Assembly: GCA_005800965.1 (NCBI GenBank)
Contig: SYEA01000032.1
Location: 1 to 29,963, forward strand
Length of the DNA: 29,963 nucleotides
Reading direction: 5' to 3'
Source of the DNA: Actinomycetota bacterium
Lineage (GTDB): Bacteria; Actinomycetota; Acidimicrobiia; Acidimicrobiales; Ilumatobacteraceae
The notes under the pieces are model-generated. The model saw nothing but the letters and a program-made list of their open reading frames with translations, did no database searches and was not told the origin of the DNA. Every line of letters begins with the position of its first letter. The stretch's first letter is position 1. Positions 1 to 5,910 of the stretch are shown here, one piece after another. Position numbers and translations under genes: made by a program.

Positions 1-339
1 GATTTGCGCGCCGCCGCAGACGTAGCCCGCGGACGTCGAGTCAAAGTCAAACGAGCGATGGTGGTGCCAGGCAGTCATGCCGTGAAACTGCAGGCCGAAC
101 AAGAAGGCTTGGATCACGTCTTTATCGAGGCCGGATTCGACTGGCGCGAACCAGGGTGTTCGATGTGCTTGGCAATGAACCCCGACAAATTGGCGCCCCA
201 AGAACGCGCCGCAAGCACCAGCAACCGCAACTTTGAAGGCCGCCAAGGTCGCGGTGGACGCACCCATCTGGTGTCGCCAGGCGTGGCAGCAGCCACCGCG
301 GTACTCGGACACTTCGCCACGCCGGATGACTTGCAATGA
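1..339 (+). CDS. leuC: 3-isopropylmalate dehydratase large subunit, C-terminal end (partial)
   Basis: This is the last 112 codons of LeuC; the gene begins outside the window. With LeuD the protein forms isopropylmalate isomerase, an aconitase-type [4Fe-4S] enzyme that converts 2-isopropylmalate to 3-isopropylmalate in leucine synthesis. The visible part carries the Gly-Cys-Ser-Met-Cys-Leu-Ala-Met-Asn motif (visible residues 52-60), whose two cysteines are cluster ligands in the family; the third ligand lies upstream. The conserved Ser-Asn-Arg-Asn-Phe-Glu-Gly-Arg-Gln segment that binds substrate follows. The stop is 13 bases before leuD, so the two are an operon. The frame stays open to base 1, so an internal start near base 4 is not a real start. 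Confidence 0.96.
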   Translation, partial: DLRAAADVARGRRVKVKRAMVVPGSHAVKLQAEQEGLDHVFIEAGFDWREPGCSMCLAMNPDKLAPQERAASTSNRNFEGRQGRGGRTHLVSPGVAAATAVLGHFATPDDLQ

Positions 340-352
340 AGTGTGATCTGCA

Positions 353-943
353 ATGAAACAGGTGCGCGTTGTTTCTGGTCGCGCGGTGCCGCTCAAGCGC
401 AGCGATGTGGACACCGACCAAATCATCCCCGCCGAATGGTTGAAGCGGGTGGAGCGAACCGGTTTCGACAAAGGCTTGTTCGCCACTTGGCGCGATGATC
501 GCAGCTTCGTACTCAACGACGAGCGTTATGCGGGCGCCAGCATTCTCGTAGCAGGTCCCAGTTTTGGCGTGGGCTCATCTCGCGAACACGCGGTGTGGGC
601 GCTGCAGCAGTATGGCTTTGATGTGGTGATTGCACCGAGCTTCAGCGACATCTTCCGCAACAACTGCACCAAAAATGGTCTCGTGCCCGTAACCCTGGCC
701 GCCGACATCGTTGAATCGCTCTGGGCCGCGATCGAGGCCGACCCCGGTGTGGAAATCACGGTGGACGTCGAGCGTCTCACCGTTGAAGTGCCATCGACAG
801 GTGCTCGCCATGCATTCGTGCTTGATGCTGCGTCCCAGCAACGGTTCGTTGATGGTTTGGATGACATCAGCATCACCCTGGGCCGCGATGCCGATATCGG
901 CGACTACGAACGTCGCCGGCCCAGCTGGCTCTTGATGCGTTAA
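353..943 (+). CDS. leuD: 3-isopropylmalate dehydratase small subunit
   Basis: LeuD is the swivel-domain subunit of isopropylmalate isomerase and partners LeuC just upstream. At 196 aa it has the usual family length. Family signatures visible are Ser-Asp-Val-Asp-Thr-Asp-Gln-Ile-Ile-Pro near the N-terminus, Gly-Ser-Ser-Arg-Glu-His-Ala-Val-Trp-Ala around residues 72-82, and Phe-Arg-Asn-Asn-Cys-Thr-Lys-Asn-Gly-Leu around residues 101-110. The ATG at 353 follows the leuC stop by 13 bases with no strong Shine-Dalgarno sequence, which suggests expression by coupling to leuC. Its TAA stop (941-943) lies in a TTAA that also holds the stop codon of the convergent helicase gene, so the 3' ends overlap by 4 bases. 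The leuA gene lies 3.3 kb away under its own control. Confidence 0.97.
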   Translation: MKQVRVVSGRAVPLKRSDVDTDQIIPAEWLKRVERTGFDKGLFATWRDDRSFVLNDERYAGASILVAGPSFGVGSSREHAVWALQQYGFDVVIAPSFSDIFRNNCTKNGLVPVTLAADIVESLWAAIEADPGVEITVDVERLTVEVPSTGARHAFVLDAASQQRFVDGLDDISITLGRDADIGDYERRRPSWLLMR

Positions 944-2115
944 TCGATACTTGGCGTCACGAACGACGCCAGATTGGCCAGCCGCTTGTCGTTGGAAAAC
1001 ACCTCGATGGGTGGCTGCGGCTCGAGCCGCAAACCCCGCTGAATAATTCGACACGTCGTGTGCTGGTTGTATTCCGCCAGAGTCACTGCCCAACCATCGC
1101 GGCCAGCACGAGCCGTGCGACCAGAACGATGCAGATACGTCTTTACATCCATCGGGGGTTCGTAGTGCACCACTGCGGCAACATCGTCGATGTCGATTCC
1201 ACGGGCAGCCACATCGGTGGCCACCAACACGTTGAGGCTGCCATCGGCAAACTTTGCCAGCGAGCGCTCACGGGCGGCCTGCGACATATCACCGTGCAGG
1301 GCCGAGGCTTTGACATGCAGATCCTGCAGTGAGTCGGCCACCTTGTCGCACAGGCGCTTCGTGTCGCAAAACACCACGGTTTTTCCGGCACCGGCAGCGA
1401 GTGCGGTAATCACCCGATCTTTGTCCATGCGGTGCACGGCCAAAAAGAGATGGCTCATGGTGCCAACGGTGGCGGTTGGCGTATCAATCGACACTTCACG
1501 CGGGTCGTTCATGTAGCGGCGCACCAGGTTGCCGACTTGGCCATCGAGAGTGGCGGAAAACAGCATCGTTTGATGAGCGCCAGTCACATGCCGTAGCACC
1601 CATTCCACTTGGGGCATGAAGCCTTCGTCGGCCATCCGATCGGCTTCGTCGATGACCACAACTTGAATGTCAGACAGTGTTAGTTCGTCGGCCTTCATCA
1701 AGTCGATGAGTCGCAACGGTGTGGCCACCACCACTTCGATGCCGCCCGCCAAACTGTCGATCTGGTCGTCGCGTGAGGCACCGCCATACACCGCTAACAC
1801 CCGGCGTGCACAGGGGCGACCAATCGGCTCGAGCACCTCGGCCACCTGCAGCGCCAACTCACGCGTCGGCACCAACACCAGCCCTCGGGGTGCCCGCGGA
1901 CGCCCGGCCACATCAATGCGCGAGAGCATCGGCACACCAAAGGCCAGCGTCTTGCCCGACCCCGTGCGGGCCCGACCACAGAGGTCGGCACCGGTCAAGG
2001 CCACCGGAATCGCCTCGGTTTGAATCGCAAAAGGAGTGGTAAAACCCGCGGCAGCCAAACCAGCATCTACATGCGGCGGTACTCCGAGGGCAGCAAACTC
2101 AGTTGTCGCCGACAT
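940..2115 (-). CDS. DEAD-box ATP-dependent RNA helicase
   Basis: A 391-aa superfamily 2 RNA helicase consisting of little more than the two RecA-like domains. Motifs in order: Q motif (Phe29, Gln32), motif I Ala-Arg-Thr-Gly-Ser-Gly-Lys-Thr (49-56), Ia Pro-Thr-Arg-Glu-Leu-Ala (83-88), Ib Ala-Thr-Pro-Leu-Arg (131-135), motif II Asp-Glu-Ala-Asp (156-159), motif III Ser-Ala-Thr (187-189), then Ala-Thr-Asp-Val-Ala-Ala-Arg-Gly-Ile-Asp and His-Arg-Ser-Gly-Arg-Thr-Ala-Arg in domain 2. It probably remodels structured RNA or ribosome assembly intermediates; the substrate cannot be told from sequence. There is no long basic C-terminal tail as in RhlE- or CsdA-type proteins. ATG at 2113-2115 is the natural start. 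A TANNNT element (2125-2130, minus strand) lies nine bases upstream. The gene is divergent from the small-protein/homospermidine unit. Confidence 0.95.
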   Translation of the reverse strand: MSATTEFAALGVPPHVDAGLAAAGFTTPFAIQTEAIPVALTGADLCGRARTGSGKTLAFGVPMLSRIDVAGRPRAPRGLVLVPTRELALQVAEVLEPIGRPCARRVLAVYGGASRDDQIDSLAGGIEVVVATPLRLIDLMKADELTLSDIQVVVIDEADRMADEGFMPQVEWVLRHVTGAHQTMLFSATLDGQVGNLVRRYMNDPREVSIDTPTATVGTMSHLFLAVHRMDKDRVITALAAGAGKTVVFCDTKRLCDKVADSLQDLHVKASALHGDMSQAARERSLAKFADGSLNVLVATDVAARGIDIDDVAAVVHYEPPMDVKTYLHRSGRTARAGRDGWAVTLAEYNQHTTCRIIQRGLRLEPQPPIEVFSNDKRLANLASFVTPSID

Positions 2116-2169
2116 CGTCCCGTCACGCTACTTGCGGGGCCGGCAATCACCCTCGCGAACCCAGCAACG

Positions 2170-2195
2170 CAATACTGACTCGTGAGTCAGTATTG
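2170..2195. promoter_or_regulatory. 26-bp near-perfect palindrome, putative repressor operator
   Basis: Two perfect 12-bp arms (CAATACTGACTC and its reverse complement) flank a 2-bp centre. A shorter palindrome with CTGAC/GTCAG arms (2197-2208) follows, its centre 20 bp away, about two helical turns. There is no T-tract, so a terminator is unlikely. Size and symmetry fit a TetR-type dimer operator (inference); no such regulator is encoded in the window. It sits between the divergent helicase and small-protein/homospermidine synthase genes and could control either. Confidence 0.6.
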
Positions 2196-2294
2196 GCTGA
2201 CAAGTCAGACAGTAGCCACAGACAGTGTTTCTCGCTATGGTGCTACTTCGGTATTGACACACAGTCGGTACTAACACGCAGTTGGTTTCCATCC

Positions 2295-2304
2295 AGGGGA
2301 GGTG
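2295..2304 (+). promoter_or_regulatory. Strong Shine-Dalgarno site for the 66-aa protein
   Basis: AGGGGAGGTG lies just before the ATG at 2310, with seven bases between the GGAGG core and the start. It is one of the strongest ribosome binding sites in this window, where many genes have none. It supports 2310 as the start and the small ORF as a translated gene. Confidence 0.75.
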
Positions 2305-2309
2305 CACAT

Positions 2310-2510
2310 ATGAGCAACACGACGAACATTCGGCCAACGGGCAACCTGGCTGTAGTGATGCACGATGTGTGCAACGGCCGCAAAGGTGCGACTTACGACT
2401 GGCAAGCCACGTTGATTCCTTCCGAAACCGTGTTTGAAGCATCATTGCAAACGATGCTGGCCACACCTGCTGGTGCAAGTCGTACTCGCAAGTCGCGTCG
2501 CCGTTCGTGA
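2310..2510 (+). CDS. 66-aa small protein translationally coupled to homospermidine synthase
   Basis: An unrecognised 66-residue protein. The N-terminal part is polar; the middle contains His-Asp-Val-Cys-Asn-Gly-Arg-Lys-Gly (18-26) and Tyr-Asp-Trp-Gln-Ala (30-34); the end is strongly basic (Ser-Arg-Thr-Arg-Lys-Ser-Arg-Arg-Arg-Ser). No membrane segment or known motif is visible. The start is fixed by a strong Shine-Dalgarno site. Its TGA overlaps the GTG start of the next gene as GTGA, the classic arrangement for translational coupling, so it is probably made together with homospermidine synthase. It could be a regulatory leader ORF, a polyamine- or RNA-binding accessory protein, or a partner of the enzyme; the sequence alone does not decide. 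Confidence 0.72.
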   Translation: MSNTTNIRPTGNLAVVMHDVCNGRKGATYDWQATLIPSETVFEASLQTMLATPAGASRTRKSRRRS

Positions 2511-4006
2511 CGATTGACCTTTCACGGGTCGGCACCCACCGCCCAGCGCGCGTACTCATGTTGGGCTGTGGTTCAGTGGCCCAAGCCGCCGTGCCGATGC
2601 TGGTTCGCGACGTACAACTCGCGCCATCGAGCATCACCGTTGTTGACTTTGTCGACAATCGCCACCGCATTGCTGAATCCATCGCCGCGGGCGTCAACTA
2701 TGAAGTCGGGCGCGTCACACAAGACAACCTTGACGAGTTCCTCTCGGCGCGTGTTGGCGCCGGTGACCTCATCTTGGATTTGGCGTGGAACATCGACTGC
2801 CCCACCATCCTCACCTGGTGTCGCGACCATGGCGTGCGCTACCTCAACACCAGCGTGGAATTGTGGGATCCGTACTACGACATGCACAACACGCCGCCGC
2901 TGGAGCGCACCTTGTACGTGCGACATCAAAACATTCGCCGCCTCATCGAATCGTGGCCAGATAACGACGGTCCGTCTGCCGTGCTCGAGCACGGTGCCAA
3001 CCCCGGGCTGGTGAGCCACTTCGCCAAACGCGCGCTTGGCGAGATTGCCACGGCGCTGCTCAGGGACAAAAAAGCCGGTGACCGGGCCAAATTCATCGAA
3101 GGGGCTTTGGCTGAAGGTCGCTACAACACGCTGGCGATGTTGACTGGCACGAAGGTGATTCACATCAGCGAGCGTGACACCCAGATCACCAGTGCACCCA
3201 AGCAAGTCGATGAGTTCGTCAACACTTGGTCGATTGAGGGGTTTTACGAAGAAGGCGTGGCCCCAGCCGAAATGGGTTGGGGTACCCACGAACGTTGGCT
3301 GCCGCACAATGCGCACGTGCATGACGATGATGGCCCGTGCAACCAGATCGCACTTGCCCAACCAGGAATGGAAACCTGGGTGCGCTCGTGGGTGCCGTGC
3401 GGCGAGATTCTTGGCATGGTCATCCGCCACGGTGAGGCCTACACCATGAGTGACCACCTCACCGTGTGGAATGACGACGGCTCGGCCAAGTATCGCCCGA
3501 CCGTTCACTACTCGTACTGCCCTACCGACGCAGCAATCATGAGCGTGCAAGAACTTCGCATGCGCAACTGGAAGATGCAGTCACAGCAGCGCATCTTGAA
3601 CAACGAGATCGAATCTGGTCGCGACGAACTCGGCGTGTTGCTGATGGGCCACGATTACCAGTCGTGGTGGACGGGCTCACTCCTCAGCATCGACGAAGCA
3701 CGGGCAATCTTGCCGAATCAGAGTGCCACCACCCTGCAGGTTGCTGCGTCAGTAGTGGCCGCCACATGCTGGATGTTCAACAACCCCAACGGCGGCGTGC
3801 GCGTGCCTGATGACTTGCCCCATGAAGAAGTCTTGAAAGTTGCCTACCCCTACCTCGGCACCTTTCAGTCGGGGCCCGTTGATTGGAATCCGCTCATGAA
3901 TCGCAACGACCTCTTCCCAGGTTTCGGCAACGGCCCCACGCGGCTTGACCCGGCGGATCCGTGGCAGTTTGCCAACTTCATCGTGCCCACGCCACGCGCG
4001 GTCTAA
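2507..4006 (+). CDS. hss: Homospermidine synthase
   Basis: A 499-aa protein of the bacterial homospermidine synthase family (saccharopine dehydrogenase-like fold), which makes homospermidine from putrescine, or putrescine plus spermidine, using NAD+ as a recycled cofactor. The N-terminal Rossmann motif Gly-Cys-Gly-Ser-Val-Ala-Gln is at residues 20-26. Further family stretches include Asn-Thr-Ser-Val-Glu-Leu-Trp-Asp-Pro-Tyr-Tyr, Glu-His-Gly-Ala-Asn-Pro-Gly-Leu-Val-Ser-His, and Gly-Trp-Gly-Thr-His-Glu-Arg. The length fits the family (around 480 aa). The start is GTG at 2507, overlapping the TGA of the small upstream ORF. No polyamine uptake or decarboxylase genes are nearby. The gene ends at TAA 4004-4006; a GC-only 12-base palindrome (4011-4022) follows, without a T-tract. 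Confidence 0.9.
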   Translation: MTIDLSRVGTHRPARVLMLGCGSVAQAAVPMLVRDVQLAPSSITVVDFVDNRHRIAESIAAGVNYEVGRVTQDNLDEFLSARVGAGDLILDLAWNIDCPTILTWCRDHGVRYLNTSVELWDPYYDMHNTPPLERTLYVRHQNIRRLIESWPDNDGPSAVLEHGANPGLVSHFAKRALGEIATALLRDKKAGDRAKFIEGALAEGRYNTLAMLTGTKVIHISERDTQITSAPKQVDEFVNTWSIEGFYEEGVAPAEMGWGTHERWLPHNAHVHDDDGPCNQIALAQPGMETWVRSWVPCGEILGMVIRHGEAYTMSDHLTVWNDDGSAKYRPTVHYSYCPTDAAIMSVQELRMRNWKMQSQQRILNNEIESGRDELGVLLMGHDYQSWWTGSLLSIDEARAILPNQSATTLQVAASVVAATCWMFNNPNGGVRVPDDLPHEEVLKVAYPYLGTFQSGPVDWNPLMNRNDLFPGFGNGPTRLDPADPWQFANFIVPTPRAV

Positions 4007-4032
4007 AGCAGCCCGCGCGGGCAAGCCACCGA

Positions 4033-4038
4033 TACGCT
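4033..4038 (+). promoter_or_regulatory. -10 element of the leu leader transcript
   Basis: TACGCT fits the actinobacterial TANNNT -10 pattern and lies six bases before GTG 4045, the same spacing as at four other starts in this window. This suggests that the leader-peptide mRNA is leaderless, starting at its own initiation codon. No convincing -35 hexamer is visible. Confidence 0.55.
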
Positions 4039-4044
4039 CAAACT

Positions 4045-4107
4045 GTGATGTTCGACAGCGCCATCATCAACACTGCCTCCGGCAATACTGCCCTCCTACT
4101 TACGTAG
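4045..4107 (+). CDS. Leucine attenuator leader peptide
   Basis: A short ORF of 20 codons starting at GTG 4045 (or ATG 4048, 19 codons) and ending at TAG 4105-4107. Just before the penultimate Thr codon it has three consecutive leucine codons, CTC CTA CTT (4093-4101). An intrinsic terminator follows, then leuA. This is the arrangement of a ribosome-mediated attenuator: when charged Leu-tRNA is scarce the ribosome stalls on the Leu codons and the downstream RNA refolds away from the terminator. Leader-peptide attenuation of leuA is known in Actinobacteria. There is no Shine-Dalgarno sequence, but a TANNNT element six bases upstream makes a leaderless start likely. The peptide itself probably has no function beyond sensing. 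Confidence 0.8.
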   Translation: MMFDSAIINTASGNTALLLT

Positions 4108-4136
4108 CGGCGTCGGCCGCAATTAGTCGACGTCGC
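4107..4136 (+). promoter_or_regulatory. Alternative RNA hairpin of the leu attenuator
   Basis: GCGGCGTCG (4107-4115) can pair with CGACGTCGC (4128-4136) over nine positions with one G-U pair, starting right at the leader stop codon. A ribosome stalled on the Leu codons would cover part of the 5' arm. CGGCCG at 4114-4119 can also pair with CGGCCG at 4154-4159, inside the terminator stem, so it could act as an antiterminator. The assignment is by eye and not energy-tested. Confidence 0.45.
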
Positions 4137-4140
4137 GCCC

Positions 4141-4173
4141 ACTCCCGAGCCATCGGCCGGGAGTTTTTCTTTT
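4141..4173 (+). terminator. Intrinsic terminator of the leuA attenuator
   Basis: ACTCCCG (4141-4147) pairs with CGGGAGT (4158-4164); inside it GCC pairs with GGC around an ATC loop, with one bulged A at 4148. TTTTCTTTT (4165-4173) follows. This is the only clear rho-independent terminator in the window, and it lies 51 bases before the leuA start, which marks it as an attenuator rather than a gene-end terminator. Confidence 0.88.
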
Positions 4174-4224
4174 ACTCGATTCAACAGACCAGTCACCACA
4201 ACACTTACCCGAAACGACAACACC

Positions 4225-5910
4225 ATGGCTCCACAACCAAGCAACCCACAACGCATGCCATTCGAAAAATATGCCGCATACGTGCCACTCGTTTTGACAG
4301 ATCGCACGTGGCCGAACCATGTCATTACGCAAGCACCACTCTGGTGTTCGGTGGATCTACGGGACGGCAACCAGGCGTTGATCGACCCGATGGATCCGGA
4401 ACGCAAACTACGGATGTTCAAAACGTTGGTACGGATGGGCTTCAAAGAAATCGAAGTGGGTTTCCCATCAGCAAGTCAGCCTGATTTTGATTTCGTGCGC
4501 CACATCATCGAACACGACCTCATCCCTGACGATGTCACCATTCAGGTGCTCGTTCAGTCGCGCCCCGAGCTGATTCGTCGCACCTACGAAAGTATCCGCG
4601 GCGCAAAACAAGCCATCGTTCACTTCTACAACTCGGTCAACCCGCTTCAACGTCGAGTGGTGTTCGGTCTCGACCAAGCCGGTGTTACGAAAATTGCCGT
4701 CGATGCGGCCACCCTTTGTCGATCGCTTGAACCCACAGTGGCTGGCACCCGCGTGCGTTATGAATACTCGCCCGAGAGCTTCACCCTGGCCGAACCCGAG
4801 TTTGCAGTGGCAATCTGCGAAGCAGTCATGGATGTCATCAAGCCAACCCCCACGAACCCGTTGATCTTGAATCTGCCCGCCACCGTCGAGTGCTACTCGC
4901 CCAACGTCTACGGGGATGTCATCGAATGGTTCGGGCGCACCATCAAGCAGCGGGACAGCATCGTTTTGTCACTCCACCCGCACAACGATCGCGGCTGTGC
5001 CGTGGCTGCCGCCGAGTTCGGCGTCATGGCCGGTGCTGATCGCGTCGAGGGCACCTTGTTTGGCAACGGTGAACGCACAGGCAACGTCGACGTCATCACC
5101 TTGGCGATGAACCTGTTCGTCAACGGCATCGACCCGAGGCTTGACCTCAGCGACATCGACGCTCTGCGTCGCGACGCCGAATACTGCAACCGTCTGCCCG
5201 TGCCCGAACGGCAGCCCTACGCAGGCGACCTGGTGTACACCGCGTTTTCCGGCAGCCATCAAGATGCAATCAAAAAAGGTCTTGATGCGTTGGCAAAGAA
5301 CTACGAGAAGTGGGAAGTGCCGTACCTGCCGCTTGACCCCAAGCATGTCGGACGCACCTACGAAGCAGTCATCCGAGTCAACAGCCAGTCGGGCAAGGGT
5401 GGCGTGGCATACGTAATGAAAACCGAGCATGGCTTTGACCTGCCGCGCCGTTTGCAGATCGAGTTTTCTCGCACGATTCAACACATCACCGAAGACTCCG
5501 GCACCGAGATTGCACCCGACTTCATGTGGCAAGCGTTTGAAACCGAGTACTTGCCGAGCGCGCCACGCTTTGCATTGGTGAGTCACGAGTTGCGCAGCTC
5601 GAGTGATGGCACCACCAGCATCGCTGCCCAGGTGGATGCCAACGGCACTCGGGTGACCTTGCAGGGCGACGGTAATGGCCCGATCAATGCGTTTGTCACG
5701 GCGTTGCGCTCAGCATTCGGAACCAAGATCGACGTTAAGGACTACGTGGAGCACGCCCTCAGCCAAGGATCAGAGGCCACCGCCGTTGCCTACATCGAAA
5801 GCGCCAACGAATCAGGCGACGTATGTTGGGGCGTCGGGGTGCATCCGAGCACGATTACGGCGTCATTGCGGGCGGTGCTCAGCGCGTTTGAACGCCAGCA
5901 ACGTCAGTAG
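4225..5910 (+). CDS. leuA: 2-isopropylmalate synthase
   Basis: LeuA makes 2-isopropylmalate from 2-ketoisovalerate and acetyl-CoA, the committed step of leucine synthesis. At 561 aa it has the arrangement usual in Actinobacteria: a TIM barrel with Trp-Cys-Ser-Val-Asp-Leu-Arg-Asp-Gly-Asn-Gln (40-50; Arg46 and Asp47 are catalytic and metal-binding) and His-Pro-His-Asn-Asp-Arg-Gly (251-257; metal-binding His), then a C-terminal LeuA dimer/allosteric domain for leucine feedback (roughly residue 430 on). ATG 4225 is preferred although no Shine-Dalgarno sequence is visible; Met11 is an alternative. Expression should depend on read-through of the attenuator at 4141-4173. Its 3' end overlaps the convergent MMPL gene by 32 bases. 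Confidence 0.96.
   Translation: MAPQPSNPQRMPFEKYAAYVPLVLTDRTWPNHVITQAPLWCSVDLRDGNQALIDPMDPERKLRMFKTLVRMGFKEIEVGFPSASQPDFDFVRHIIEHDLIPDDVTIQVLVQSRPELIRRTYESIRGAKQAIVHFYNSVNPLQRRVVFGLDQAGVTKIAVDAATLCRSLEPTVAGTRVRYEYSPESFTLAEPEFAVAICEAVMDVIKPTPTNPLILNLPATVECYSPNVYGDVIEWFGRTIKQRDSIVLSLHPHNDRGCAVAAAEFGVMAGADRVEGTLFGNGERTGNVDVITLAMNLFVNGIDPRLDLSDIDALRRDAEYCNRLPVPERQPYAGDLVYTAFSGSHQDAIKKGLDALAKNYEKWEVPYLPLDPKHVGRTYEAVIRVNSQSGKGGVAYVMKTEHGFDLPRRLQIEFSRTIQHITEDSGTEIAPDFMWQAFETEYLPSAPRFALVSHELRSSSDGTTSIAAQVDANGTRVTLQGDGNGPINAFVTALRSAFGTKIDVKDYVEHALSQGSEATAVAYIESANESGDVCWGVGVHPSTITASLRAVLSAFERQQRQ

Noticed and set aside
2254..2259. TTGACA considered as a -35 for the small-protein unit
   Set aside because: No acceptable -10 lies 16-18 bases downstream, so no promoter was assigned.
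2573..3550. 325-codon minus-strand frame antisense to homospermidine synthase
   Set aside because: It is rich in His, Val and Arg without motifs; the plus strand carries a clear enzyme family.
4011..4022. GCCCGCGCGGGC palindrome after the homospermidine synthase stop, considered as terminator
   Set aside because: No T-tract follows and the stem is short; it could still aid Rho-type ending but cannot be called an intrinsic terminator.
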